Counted from the stretch's first letter, positions 11,489 through 23,136 are shown. The stretch: DNA of 64,000 bases from Tetragonia tetragonoides (GCA_038025085.1 CM076153.1:6603501-6667500), one strand, 5' to 3'. Numbers and translations are program-made. Notes: generated by a model from the sequence alone, not told the origin.

Positions 11489-12664
11489 TTGTTTGGTTAT
11501 CTGGGGCTGGAGCTTGGGGCTGGAGCTAGAACTGTTGTTTCACCAAGGGGCAACTGGGATCAAGATACAAGGGTAAGCGATTTGATTGATTATGACAACG
11601 GGAGGTGGGATGTGGGCATTGTTATAGGTTTATTGGTTCCATTAGAAGCTGAATATTTTTTTGTCCATCCCTTTAAGTATTCATATGCCAGGAAATGATG
11701 TGCATTGGGGGTTTGAAAAGAAAGGTTGTTATTCAGTTCGTAGTGAGTATAATGCAGCGTTTCAGGATAGTTATGATTTATATATTGCAAGTCCTTCATT
11801 GCTTGATTTGTCGGTGTGGAAAACATTGTGGAATGCTCAGGTTCTGCGGAGGGTTAAGATGTTTGCTTGGCGAGCATGTCATGGTCCATTACCTACGAAA
11901 TTGGGTCTGCATCGCCGTATTTCTGGGATAATAGTAGGTTGTGACTTATGTGTTAGTATGGAGGAGAGTGTGGAACATGCTCTTTTTCATTGTCCTTTTG
12001 CTAGGAAGGTTTGGGAGGTCGGATATCTTGATTATGTGTGTCCAAGGGAAGGAGTTCTTTTTAAGGATTGGCTTGGGGATATTAAAGAGGTGGCTAGTGG
12101 AATTGTTATTGACACAAGCCTGCTATTTGCTTGGGGAATTTGGAGTGCCCGCATCAATAGGATATTTGATAATATGATGCAGAAGCCTGTGGTATCTTAT
12201 ATTAACAAAATGCTAGCTGAATGCCCAAATAAATTAAGTGTAACTTGCCTTGGTGGGAGCAGAAGGTTAGTGCTTTGGAGGAAACCATTGGTGAGGACGG
12301 TGAAAATAAATGTAGATACTGGGTGGATAGGTAAGTCTGGAACATGTGTGGGTATTATATGTCGGTACAACGTTAATAGGCGCTACGATGCAGTTCATGG
12401 AAGAATGGGATATGGCAGTAGCGGAACTCAAAGCTCATATGTTTGGTTTGCAACTAGCTCATACACATGGTTTCTCTGACATTATTATGGAAAGTGATTG
12501 CTTACAGGCAATTAACGCTCTTAAGTCTGGAGAGCGAGGTCGAAGTGTCTTTGATTTATTTGTTGATGATGTGTCTAGTTATTGTGTTAATTTTCATTGT
12601 GTTCGTTGGAGTCATTTCTAGTGTTGTAATGCAATTTCATGAAAATGATGGAACCAAAATCTAA
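11489..12664 (+). pseudogene. 5'-truncated LINE: zf-RVT and RNase H-like fragments
   Basis: Three overlapping frames together give the C-terminal part of a plant non-LTR retrotransposon. The first (to about 11690) has RVSDLIDYDNGRWDVGIV. The second (11661-12479) has a D-V-x-W-G-F motif, GCYSVRSEYNAAF, then VWKTLWN...KMFAWRACHGPLPT and a CDLC...VEHALFHCPFARKVW zinc-knuckle zf-RVT domain. The third (12346-12621) has AELKAHMFGLQLAHTHGFSD and MESDC, typical of the RNase H-like RVT_3 domain. Frame changes near 11690 and 12400 break it, and the endonuclease and reverse transcriptase core is absent. It is a dead remnant, not a host gene. Confidence 0.85.
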
Positions 12665-12729
12665 GAAGACCAACTATATGTGCGCCCACATGCGCACGGA
12701 ACCAAATCGATGGCTGCAATCTTCTATAG

Positions 12730-12905
12730 CGTATACATCATGTGCATGTTAACACATAACTGAATGATCAGTTGAACTCCAGGACATACATCATGTGCAA
12801 GTTAACACATAACTGAATGATCAGTTCAACTCCAGGACATATACAAGTTTGGAATTGCACATGTCTACTTTTTAGTTGAACTCCAGGACATATACAAGTT
12901 TGGAT
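12730..12905. repeat. 53-bp tandem duplication plus partial third unit
   Basis: The unit TACATCATGTGCA...CTCCAGGACA starts at 12734 and again at 12787 with only a few substitutions. The end of the unit (GTTGAACTCCAGGACATA, then TACAAGTTTGG) recurs once more at about 12874-12905. Confidence 0.75.
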
Positions 12906-13138
12906 ATATAACTATTTTGAGGTTGTCTTCTTTATCTAAAAAAAAAACTATTTTCAGGTTGTCTTGCTTGTTCGTATTCTGACTTGAAGTATCCGAGATT
13001 CATGGTATATAAGGTTGAAAAGGATTCAAGTACTTCAAATTAGAATGAAGAATTTGGGTAACAAACTCTGAATGCTTTTATGGTTTTGAGCTGATTCCAG
13101 TTAAACCTTCATATACATTAAGTAGTAGTAGTTTTTGA

Positions 13139-13211
13139 AGTCTATTAGCTCAGATGGTAGAGCAATTGTGATATTGCACAAAAGACATGGGTTCCAATCC
13201 CATATAGGCTG
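13139..13211 (+). tRNA. tRNA-like sequence, probable pseudogene or SINE head
   Basis: The 73 nt fold largely as a tRNA. The 7-bp acceptor stem is complete with one G-T pair (13139-13145 with 13204-13210), the D-stem is GCTC/GAGC, and the T-arm is ATGGG-TTCCAAT-CCCAT. Box A (TAGCTCAGATGG) and box B (GGTTCCAATCC) are near consensus. The anticodon arm fails: the best stem (TTGTG/CACAA) leaves a 6-nt loop and the base expected to be U33 is A, so no credible anticodon can be assigned. A degenerate or retroposed tRNA gene is the likeliest reading. Confidence 0.4.
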
Positions 13212-13244
13212 ATTTTAGAGTTTTGATTGTGAAGTTATGGGAAA

Positions 13245-13413
13245 AAAATGGAATACGCGTCGTTTGTCCTAAAGGATCGGCACCTTCAACCTTTTTGGCG
13301 TTGGTTGTCTACTTGTCTTAATAGACCGATGCCTAAAATCGGTTGTCTTAGAGGACGATGCCTATAAGATCTTTGGCGTAGGTTCAATAACAGACCTTTG
13401 TACTAGTGCAGTG
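13245..13413 (-). mobile_element. CACTA-type transposon terminus
   Basis: Read on the minus strand, the segment begins CACTGCACTAGTACAAAG, a CACTA-superfamily-like tip. It continues with subterminal short repeats around CGCCAA and (A)CCGAT(G)CC in both orientations, as seen just inside CACTA element ends. No matching opposite end was found upstream, so this is a solo or truncated terminus. Superfamily assignment rests on the tip and the subterminal repeats. Confidence 0.5.
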
Positions 13414-13419
13414 TCTAGT

Positions 13420-16200
13420 GAAGATGCTCGTGCAGTTGTGCAGTTTTTATGCGTCAATATGGCAGTAAACCTGAAATTGATATCTATGGCAGGAGAATCT
13501 CATTTTTACATTCTCAATCCCATAAGTCTCATTGTCTGTGTTACCTTCATTTTAGATTTGTAGTCTCGAAACTTTTACTCTGATTGTAGACGCGTCTATA
13601 TTGATTTTTTACATTTGATGCATCAAAATGATATAAATGAAGTTTTATACTTGTGTGAAAGTAAAGATAAAAAAAGTTAAAGATGAAATTTATATTGCTT
13701 ATTAGTCAATGCATGCCAATCAATTTAGTACACTCCATTTTAATTTTATTGATTCATCCATTTATTTCCCATTCGCATTGATAAATATCATTAGATAATT
13801 AAAGATAACGTTATGTTAATTAATAAATTGGTTTAAGATTTTTTTTTATTAATATTTATTATAAATAGTTTATAAATTGCTAACTAAAAGCAATTTAACT
13901 GTCACAAGGATAATTATCAAAATAATATTTCTCGCACCATAACATTAACATTGCAAGTCTAATTCGATCAATTTACCAAATAATTAAAAAAACTCATCAT
14001 CGGAATTAACATTACAAGACCATGTTACTGGCAGAAAGAAAATACACTATTACAAATTAAGCAATGGTATGTAATAATATATACCGTTATATAGTAAATT
14101 GATACCCTTATAGTAAGAATATGGCATTTCCATATTTGCATATGTAGTGATCGCGGTTGGGAGTTAGGGATGATAATTAACAGAATATTATTGCATGTAG
14201 AATTTATGAAAGTCCCCCCCCCCCCTCCACCCTGTGAGAATCAATACATTTAAGAGACTACTCAAATTAGTACGGACACATCAATACCTCATATTAATTT
14301 TAGGGATTCAACCATATATTCCCAATTAATCGTTATACTAAATTAAGATATCTTTATATAAATTAATAATTTGTCATATTTTTTTATCTTTTTTATAGAA
14401 TACCAAAAAAAGAAGGTAATAGTCGAGGGGAGCTACCAAAAGCCAAATCAAGACTCAAGCAAACCATGAAGAAAAATCATATACAGTTAATGCTTATCAT
14501 AAAACCTTTATTTAACCCACAATCATCATACTTAGTAGTTAGTACTCGATTTTAAGTTCTTTAACTCTCAACTAGCCTTCCTCCTAGCTTTAATACAGTA
14601 GAAACTTCTTTTCCCATTGTATGAACAAGCTTCCTTCATATGGGAGCTGCTACATCCAACATTGTGTGGATGAAAGTGTTTCCACACACTTGCTTTTTAA
14701 TTGTCTTTTAGTCTTTGTAATGTTTGGTTACTTTTTCCTGGCCCAATAGTTTTCAGTAATAAGTTTAGAATATAATAGACTAATTATTAATATAACGGTA
14801 TATTTAATACATTACTTGAATTGTAATAGTGTGATACTAAATAATTTATCAAAGGGTTTAAAACACGTTTATAAGTTAATTAATGACTTTTACTGGTACT
14901 AATTATCACAATGTACTACTTATACCGCACATAATATGTATTCTATGGTTAAACCATAATTCGCAAACAAATACACTATGAAAGAGTTTTGACCATTACC
15001 TGAACTTAGTTGGTATTGGAATTCTTGTATTCCTTATAGCTTCTAGATCTATAGAGGTTGCTAACCTCAACCACCCCTTCCTTAGATCAGGCATAGCACA
15101 GATCCTTTTCATCTATCGTTTTCATCCTGTGAGGTTTCTAGTTCTATTGCCAAGTCGGCTATTTAAAGAATTCAGATTTTAACTACTTGGCCCTGATACC
15201 AAATCAATACTTAAAACTCGAAATATAGTTTCTAATACTATAACAATATTTTTATGTCAATAACAATATTATTAATAGCAAACAAGATAAGAAAATCTTA
15301 TAACTATATTTTAAAGATTATGACGGAGACATTTCTATACTATTTTATTGGGGATAAATATTATCATATTCACGAGGTTCAAGATAATGATGATGTATGA
15401 AATATTTTTTGAGTTTCTCGAGCTATTTAAAATACAGTTTGAACTAGGGCTGAGGAGAGCCACAATGACATTTGAACTAGGGGTGAGGACTGAGGAGAGT
15501 GATTCTGATCCGTTGATCCAAAATGCAAATATCCAACCCGAACGAATCAGATTGGATATCCCATCCGCTTTTTTTTTAACTATATGATGGGATTTTTGCA
15601 AACACAAAACACTCTATATTTTTACAAACACAATTAAACACTCTACTTTATATTTTTACAAACACAACAAATATAATTGCCTTCTTTGAGACATTTCAAA
15701 GGCAAAAGAAACGACTAATACTTTCATTTTCTTCATAATATCATACCATTACAATAATCCAACACATTTGCACCAACAAAATAATATTCCAACACATTAT
15801 GTGTTACATCTTTCAAAGTAGTTGTCCTTCCCACGAAAAAAAAAACACTTCTCCTTTAAAAACCAAACTGTTTAAGTTTGCTAGTTCTCTTTGCTCACGC
15901 ATTCATATGTACCCGTTGTTCTTACCAATCTTCCAAATAAACAGCTTCATTGCCGTCTCAATTATGCTGCCTTAAAATGCCTGTACCCAACCATCACAAG
16001 CATAGTATTACAATCTCTGCTCCATATCACAAAGTCTTCAAATTACAACCAACTGCGATCAAGTTTTTGGCAAAACTCTGTACATTAAGAACATTGCCAG
16101 TATCTGTCACAAGCAAAGAAATAGCATCAGAAATGCTGCATATAGATTGTGGAAGAACATGAAATGTCATACTTCATCAACGTGCCCATTCTAGCTATAC
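13420..16200. other. AT-rich intergenic stretch
   Basis: No gene is recognisable. Very AT-rich DNA (13.6-15.0 kb) carries short poly-A/T runs and a poly-C run at 14214-14225. Around 15185-15205 the minus strand reads TTTGGTATCAGGGCC, which resembles an initiator-tRNA primer-binding site of a decayed LTR element, but no long terminal repeats could be defined around it. Confidence 0.4.
14645..14692 (+). repeat. Dispersed hairpin repeat, copy C (degenerate)
   Basis: GCTACATCCAACATTGTGTGG matches copy A at 10.19 kb. The following TTGTGTGGA pairs with TTCCACACA across a 9-nt loop, giving a shorter stem than copies A and B. The sequence beyond the hairpin is not obviously shared. Confidence 0.5.
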
Positions 16201-16204
16201 CAAG

Positions 16205-16480
16205 TATAAAAGCAACATCAGCATTACCCCAGTGCCTCCAAAGAGGCTCCTGTCTAGGCAGGGTAAGGGGGGGTCAGTTGCACGCAGCCTTACCCCTGGG
16301 AGAGTCTCACAGAGAGGCTGTTTCCGTTTGACCCGAGATATGAATTGCGACAACCATCGACAACTTCACAATAAATAAGAAGTGCATACAGTTTTATTAG
16401 TCATTTTACTTTAGTCCATTATATCCCGAAGCCAAAAAGTAGTGAAACTTTTGGCTCCACTGGAAATGGTTGTACACTAT
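16205..16480 (-). mobile_element. TS-like SINE with long head, copy 1
   Basis: In reverse orientation it matches 40545-40823 over nearly its whole 275 bp. Shared landmarks in order are CTCCAAAGAGGCTCC, GGTAAGGGGGGTC, CGCAGCCTTACCCCTG, AGAGAGGCTGTTTCC, GACCCGAGAT and the distal AAGCCAAAAAGTA...ACTTTTG. The GGTAAG / GCAGCCTTACCCC / GGCTGTTTCC core and the CAACAT-type tail resemble plant TS-type SINEs with a TTG-rich 3' end. The family name is from memory. Confidence 0.6.
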
Positions 16481-16499
16481 TCCAAGTATAAAAGCAGTA

Positions 16500-19000
16500 A
16501 CACAACATTTCGGTTTCTTTCTAAAAATTATAAGCAAGTGACCATTCCATCAACATAACACAGGCAGAGATTACTATGTAAAGTGCATGTACACTACCTC
16601 TATTCAATCCCTTCTGCCTCACCACTTACAAATGACAACTCACACTGTTTCAAGTAAAAATACCAGGAAATAACAGGTTCCAATAGCAAATAAGCGAATG
16701 TGAATTCAGATTTGAATCAATCCATAAACCTGAAAAAATTCTACCACAGATGCCATATTGATTGTCCTTATTTTCTAGTAAAATACCAGTTAAGAATCTG
16801 ATTTCTTCTTGAGAAATAGACCTCAAATCTTGCAAAGATCAAGGTCTAACACCTAAACTTCAGGTCTGAAATTCAGAACCTGGAAACAACTGAGAAACAT
16901 GACGGAAATCATCCATTTAAGTGCTAATAAAAAGGAATTGAATCTTAGCTGAACTACTTTATATCCCCACCTAAGTGCTGACTTTTCTTGGTACTTCAAG
17001 CCTCATTTGACACAAAAATCATCTTGAAACAATCAATAATCATGTCTGAATTCAGACCCAAAGACAGAATATAAATCGTCTCCGTGAACTACAATCTTTG
17101 TAGTTGAGCTTTCATGAATAAAATGAAATTTAATTATCAAAAAAAAAAATATATCGTCAATTTTCGTCACTTTAAGAGCCTAAAATCAGGTCCTATTGAG
17201 TGCATTTTAAATCCTAGTTGTCTATATTTATTTACTTGCCACATAAGCTCATTTAGACCTTAAGGACATGCTAAAAACATTGATAACCAGCAGATAATAA
17301 TCGGCTAATAATCATCCAAAAACAGTACCAAAATACCAAGGCGAAACAGAATACATTAAGAAACATTATTAATTTGCTTGATATTATTAATCTATTAATA
17401 ACCAGCTGTCTGTAGTATGTATCTGAAAACACTATTGATATTAATAATATGAGTTATTAATTCAAATATATGTTGCATCAAGCTAGCCCCCAGCTGTTAC
17501 TCAATGCTCAGGCAGCCAAAGAGATTTGTGACTTCGGTAAGATCAATATACTAAATAGATTTGAAGAACAATTTTATGCACATAAGTCCTAAAATCTTCG
17601 CAAGAGGCCGAAGAGATGTGGGTTGCTTATGTTCAAACTTGAGCACCTATAAACCCTAGGATTTCTGCCTGTTATCCTGTTAGACAAATAACAATGTTCA
17701 GTAGCTTATTCTCCCTTTCTTTTTTAGGGAAGAACTGGTGTTCATCCGAAAGACCAGTTCTGCAAATGAGTCTGTGTATCAATTTTGACCTACATCATGT
17801 AGCGACAATTGATGTCAAGTTGTCTCAAGAAGGATGTGCATATCGAGGTGATTCAACACAAAAGTCTTGAATGTTGAAACATGGGATTGTGAAGGGAAAA
17901 TTTATGTGGATGTTAGGTTAATTAAGCTCAATGGCTCATATTGTCTTCTCATGCCTTAGATTATTGTTATTTTGTTTTGGACCTTTGTCGATGAGTCCCT
18001 CGCCGACAAAATAAAAAGGACACTAGCAATCAAGGTGGATATTGTACCTTCATATAAAGAAGTAGTACCTCCGTGGTGTATTGTCAGACGCTTAAACTCT
18101 TTTCTTCATATTGTGGAATCTGTTTTAATTCTATGGCTCTTGATCTTATCAGGTTGTTGAGGTACCAATTGTTTTCGAGGTATATAAAAGGTTTACACTT
18201 GTGGCTGCAGTCTATGAAAAATGGCAGAACGCAACAAAAGACCTTCTCCACTGGAGCTAGAACTGTGAAACAGATTGTCTAACTATGTGAAATATATGGT
18301 GAGTATCAGAATGATCCATCACAGAGCTGAGCTGTCAGAACAAGAAACTGCTGATCTACTTCTGTAGGTAGTTTGGTCCTTTCTTCTTTGGTATTTTTCA
18401 GTTAGTAGTGTCTGGTATGTACTAGCGTTTTTCAGTGTGGTCTACTGCAGGCTATACCCTGTGGTTGTACAGATCTGGGATATAGTGTTTTTAGTGGAAG
18501 AATAATAGAAGTTAGCCCACTTGGGGCCATGGGGGCGCATGCGAGTTCAACCAACTAGCTACACATGATATAGCTACAATTAGTAAGTCTACTGCTAATC
18601 AACTACTTTTTTTAGGCCAATTTTCAGTTATGCTCAAAATCAGCCACTGAACCCTAAAATCAGCCACACCTGTCATCCTGATTACCCAAATTGGGAGCAA
18701 GAGAACATACTACGCAGAAATTGCTAGCTGAATACCTAGCTCAAACAACCAATACATGACCTAATTAAATATAGAAAAATCAGGCAACAACTATACTCCC
18801 ATTTTCTCATATTCAAGTTCAATTCAATAATTACCAACTAAAAAAGTAAATAGAAATTCATTATTACCTTCAGAACAGCATCAATTTCATTCAATGACTC
18901 TCATAACCTGAATTGAAAAAATAAAAAATAAATAACAGGATAACAAATAAGAAAAGCAATGAAAAATCAAGAGAGAGAGAGTTATATACCAGAAGAAGAT
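16500..19000. other. Intergenic stretch with a possible coding relic near 18.15 kb
   Basis: No full gene is visible. At 18152-18256, after a TTATCAG acceptor-like site, one frame reads VVEVPIVFEVYKRFTLVAAV and continues YEKWQNATKDLLHW before a stop. It looks protein-like, but I cannot assign it to a family. Nothing in the surroundings continues it. The rest is AT-rich non-coding sequence. Confidence 0.25.
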
Positions 19001-19059
19001 GAAGAAGGAGAGTGAGATTTTTTTCAAAGAAGCCCGCTGAGATAGTGGTGGGCGTGGTA

Positions 19060-19230
19060 TTTGTGGGATGGTGGTGGTGAATTAGTGATGGATCGAGCTT
19101 CGCTGGCCGTAGTGTGGGGAGCGAGATGCGGGGCCTGGGCAGTGCTGGGTGGCTGTGCGGTGGTTGGCCACTCCAGCCAGTTAAGGAGAGAGGAGAGAGG
19201 AGAGAGGAGAGAGGAGAGACGTATAAGTTT
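19060..19230 (-). repeat. GA/CT-rich tract beside hairpin copy B
   Basis: The plus strand has repeated GGAGAGA units (about 19186-19219) next to a G-rich stretch of GTGGTGGG-type words at 19045-19170. On the minus strand this reproduces the order seen at 10.2 kb: hairpin, about 100 bp of AT-rich DNA, then a CT tract. Confidence 0.55.
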
Positions 19231-19317
19231 TTTTATTTCCTGGCCTCTTTCAGTCTCTCTCCTAACCGTATAATTGATTTTGGTATGATACATGTATAGC
19301 AAATAAATATACCGTGG

Positions 19318-19366
19318 GACCCGCACTGTGTGGGTGTTCTATTCACCCACACAGTGTTGGATTTAG
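19318..19366 (-). repeat. Dispersed hairpin repeat, copy B
   Basis: A perfect 13-bp stem pairs 19324-19336 (CACTGTGTGGGTG) with 19344-19356 around a 7-nt loop. Its reverse complement starts ATCCAACACTGTGTGGGTGA like copy A at 10.19 kb, and both are followed by a (C)GGGTCCCA / GGGACCC-like word. Confidence 0.7.
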
Positions 19367-20149
19367 AATTACTTGTTTACAGGTGGTGTACTGGTGGGTG
19401 GTATTGGTGCGGGAGCATTTGAGACATTTCGAAGAGTTCAACGGTGATCTTAAACTGTCTAAAGGATGCACCTTGGTCAAAAGGATTTCCTAAGGTTCTT
19501 CCTAGCTTACATGAATAAAGCTTAGTGCTGTAGCTTTCTTTTAACATGCATAATGCCATTTAGTCCGTACATGTCCTTAATTAGTCCGTACGTCCATTAT
19601 TAGCGTTAAGTAAGCTTAGTTTACATTTGTAATTTGTTCTCAATTTTGTAATAGCTTAGGCAACATTTCTAAAGGGATAAGGAGTCACATGTTGAGATGA
19701 AAAGGCCTAGAGGACCATTAAATCAGGGTATTTAATGTAGTGGTCGAAATAGTACAAAGTAGAGTCAGCTGTCATTTTCAAGTCGCTCTCAAGCATATTG
19801 TGAGCCTAGGACGCGCCTTGTGGTCCTACCAACGGATATTTGTTGAGCCTTGGACAGCAAGGACCCTGTAAAGATGATTTCTAGGTCATTTAAGGACTCT
19901 TCTCTCCCCTATATATAGGTAAAGACGGCCATGTACTCAGCAGACCATTTTGAATGAAATTGAACACAAAGAGTGTTGTCTCTTTTTATCCCCAAATCTC
20001 ATTGTCTTAGGAGTGAATATCCTTGTGCTTTGAGTCCTTCTTTCAATATTAAACTTGTATTAGAGTTTATATTGTGGTGAGGGTTTATTACTTTGAGAGT
20101 TTAAGAGAGATTCAAAACTGATGATCCAAGAACGAGCTTAGCCGCTGAG

Positions 20150-20270
20150 TTATGCATCAGGTGTATTGGTGGGTGATGGACGGTGGTGGGTGAAGGGTGA
20201 TGGACGATGGTGGGTGAAAAGGGTGATGGTGGGTGAGTGGCTGTGGAAAATGTAAGAGTAATGAGGAGAA
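20150..20270. repeat. GGTGGGTGA-rich degenerate minisatellite
   Basis: Units like GGTGGGTGATGGACGATGG and GGTGGGTGAAGGGTGATGG repeat several times on the plus strand. Short ORFs on the opposite strand are His/Pro-rich products of this repeat. Confidence 0.6.
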
Positions 20271-20384
20271 GAGAGGGGAACAATTTGTGAGGGTATTGTG
20301 GACTTTCTATTACTCAAAAGTTGCTAAAATAGGTGTCGTAAGGAAGAATGGGGGACATCCATAAAAGGAATACGTAAGGAAGAA

Positions 20385-20402
20385 TCCGGACCGGAGGGAG
20401 TA
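20385..20402 (+). mobile_element. Stowaway-like MITE terminus
   Basis: ACCGGAGGGAGTA is the typical right end of plant Stowaway MITEs (GGAGGGAG followed by a TA target). The corresponding CTCCCTCC left end was not found within a few hundred bases, so the element is truncated or diverged. Confidence 0.5.
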
Positions 20403-20684
20403 TGTTTTACGAATAATGACCAATGGGCAATGGCCGACCCACGCCCAAGAACAAACGTAGAAATTTTAAATTTACCGTTCTTTTTTTTTATAGGGGAAGA
20501 AGAATTCCATTAATTAAAAAAAGTCACAGAATACAGTCTAATAGAAAGCTACTCTATAGCACTAGAGATTTAACAATTCCGACCAGCTTTCATTTACCGA
20601 TTTTCTTGCTTTCAGGATTGCTTTCATTGAATTGGATATTCAAAATATAGTAATCGTATATGACTCATTTTCTTTTGATTTCCT

Positions 20685-21315
20685 TGTTTTTTTTTAAAGT
20701 AAAAGATAATTCATTCATTCATAAAAAGCCATCCGGCATCTACAACGATGAATTTCTTTAAACAAAAATAGATCTAACAAAACAAAGTATAAATCTACCA
20801 TAATATGATGAATATGACTCCCACCATCACTGCTAGAAATCGGTGTTTTGATCAGCTCCGTCGATAATAAGTGACTACCAATCCAAACATCATTGTTAGA
20901 AATCGGCGTCTTGATCGGCTTCGTCGATGATTGACAATGCCCTGATATAGCAAAAAAGATGCTATACAGAAAACGGGAGGCCACCGCCTTTTTTTCCCTA
21001 CAATCGGAGGTAAACACGAAACGTGCTGCAGTTATTTGGAGGTACAAATCCTCTAGGCACAGTAGATTAAACTTGTCTTCTTGATTCATGAAATCTACTC
21101 GGACCACACAAATTCTAAAAGACTCCGACGAACGTGGAGGACTCAATAATCTCTCATGAAAGGAGAGTTTATTCCTAATCATATTGAAAAACAAACTAAA
21201 AAACTAGATCAAATGCAAAGAAACAACAACGAAGGGGCAAACCACCGGCAAAATTTGCCGGTGGTAGCCCCTAAATGAGACAAAAGAAAGAGGGCTAGAG
21301 TTTTTTCTTTAGAGA
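20685..21315 (-). mobile_element. Poly(A)-ended retroposon-like block, unclassified
   Basis: On the minus strand the block opens with CTCTCTAAAGAAAAAACTC like a 5' leader. It contains a 12-bp-arm palindrome at 21241-21265 (CCACCGGCAAA, one spacer base, then its complement) and a 159-codon open frame (20715-21194). It ends near 20690 in AATGAATTATC...ACTTTAAAAAAAAA, a LINE- or retroposon-like A-tail. The frame contains two near-repeats (ELIKTPISSSDGG / TKPIKTPISNNDVW). I recognise no protein family; it may be a non-autonomous or 5' fragment of a LINE. Confidence 0.4.
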
Positions 21316-21319
21316 GAGA

Positions 21320-23120
21320 GGAGGATGAGGAAACGTATGTTAAAGGTCATAGTTTAATTGGGTCATTGTTAGTAAACCAAACAACAAAATAATTACTACT
21401 GTCATTTCCTTCCGTTTCTCGTCATTTTCTTCAAAATAAATACTACTCTCTTTTCCTTTCATTTTCTTTGACCCTTCCTTTTTTCATCATTTTCATCAAC
21501 AAACCAAACACCCCAAGGAAAAGAAAAGGAGAAAAAGAGAAGTGCCAGTAAAAACTAAAAATGAGATAAACATGTAGTTATACTTACAGTAGTAAAGGTT
21601 TTCGTGTCGCACTTTGAGTTTGACTAACATTCCTATCAGCCATAATATGATCTAAATGAGTGGAAAGATTTTGATAAACAAGGTTCGCTTAATAGTACTC
21701 CATATGACTACATAAATGTGTACAGATAAACTAAATCAAAGGACAATCTTATCAAACATAGAAACAAATATGTATCCTTTCATGCAGTCATGTTCATGCA
21801 AAAACAATGCATTTTTCGATTTTATCACATTACAGGAAAGGACAATCAGCTCTCAATTATCTGGTGTAATCCTTGTCTTCCACCTATAAAAAAAAAAGTC
21901 TTTTCACAATTTTTTCATCAAGGAGCCAAAGCCAAGCACAATGAAGAAGAAAAAAAAAAAGAACCAAATCACAGCTAGCCCTCCAAAATATTGCATTGGC
22001 GATCTACCAGAATAGTCTACCGGAAACTCCAGAGGTATGGTAGAGATACACATCCTTCATTCTTCTAATTTCTTCATGTTCTTTTTTCAGGTTCTGTTTT
22101 TATAGCTAAATTTGATAAGTTTCTTTGACTTCATTTATCATGTTATGAAACAGACTTAATCAGCTTGATAATTGTATTTGCAGAGGGGTCACATTGAAGA
22201 ATTTGAGATCGAATAAGACGTATAAAATGAATGATGTTTCCCCACAGCTGAACTCCTACCAGTAGTAGTTGGCCTTCAGGAAACAGATTCCAGGAGTGAA
22301 TGATGTTCTGTAACGTTGAACTCAGTTCGCGAGGCCACTGTTAGATAGACATAGTTTTCCCCACCATCCCCTCTACTATTCATATAACTTTGAAGCAAAA
22401 AGGACGGGGGAAGAAGGAAAAAATCAAATCCGCTGTACATCTAAAAATTTACAATCGTAAAGTATTTATTCAGATTCTGAGGTGTTTGATTTATGTGGAG
22501 ATGTAATTAAGTAGCTCATATTTTCAAAGTTTAAGAGACTATTAGGCAAGTTTTATTCAGGTACCCCGAGGTTTAGGGCTAATTGAAGTACTTGGTATAG
22601 AAACTCAGCTTCCATGTCAACCTTGTTGTCATCAAAAGTCTCTTACTCTCTATCAATAGAGTGGAGGTCAAGTATAAAGTGACATAAGCTTGTTTTTCAT
22701 CTCTAGTTTGGTCTTGCTGGATAACCATCTTGTATTCTTGAAGCAATATATGATGTACTAATATTTCATTATGGATGTACGAAAGTTCTTCAATTGATAT
22801 TAGCACCATATTGTAATATTGTTTTCACTGTCCTATAAAAAAAAACCTTAATTCATTGAAGTGACTGCCTAAGATGCATTCAAGCATTGGTAGAAAGGTT
22901 TCATGTAAGTTATGTACCTAGCTCAACATTTAGTGTTTTCTACAGCGTCTCAGGAATAGAGGAAGTTGCTCACTTGCTCAGACAACTGTTTAACATGATT
23001 CTTCTAAGTATAGCACATTCATGTTGGCGGAAATGTGTCAAACAAGATATGATATTAAGTCAGAATTCTACTAGAGTATAAAAGATTAACCAAGAAATTA
23101 AACTCGAGATATGTCTTATT
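21320..23120. other. Intergenic AT-rich stretch
   Basis: I see nothing supportable as a gene. The stretch holds A-runs (21949-21960) and ordinary AT-rich DNA. Confidence 0.4.
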
Positions 23121-23136
23121 CATGATCTATAGTAAT

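Noticed and set aside
15185..15205. LTR retrotransposon with initiator-tRNA primer-binding site
   Set aside because: The TTTGGTATCAGGGCC match is suggestive, but no LTR pair, polypurine tract or gag-pol sequence is visible.
10190..19366. A single 9.2-kb element bounded by the inverted hairpin copies A and B
   Set aside because: Flanking sequences show no shared target duplication, and a third copy lies in the middle; independent copies are simpler.
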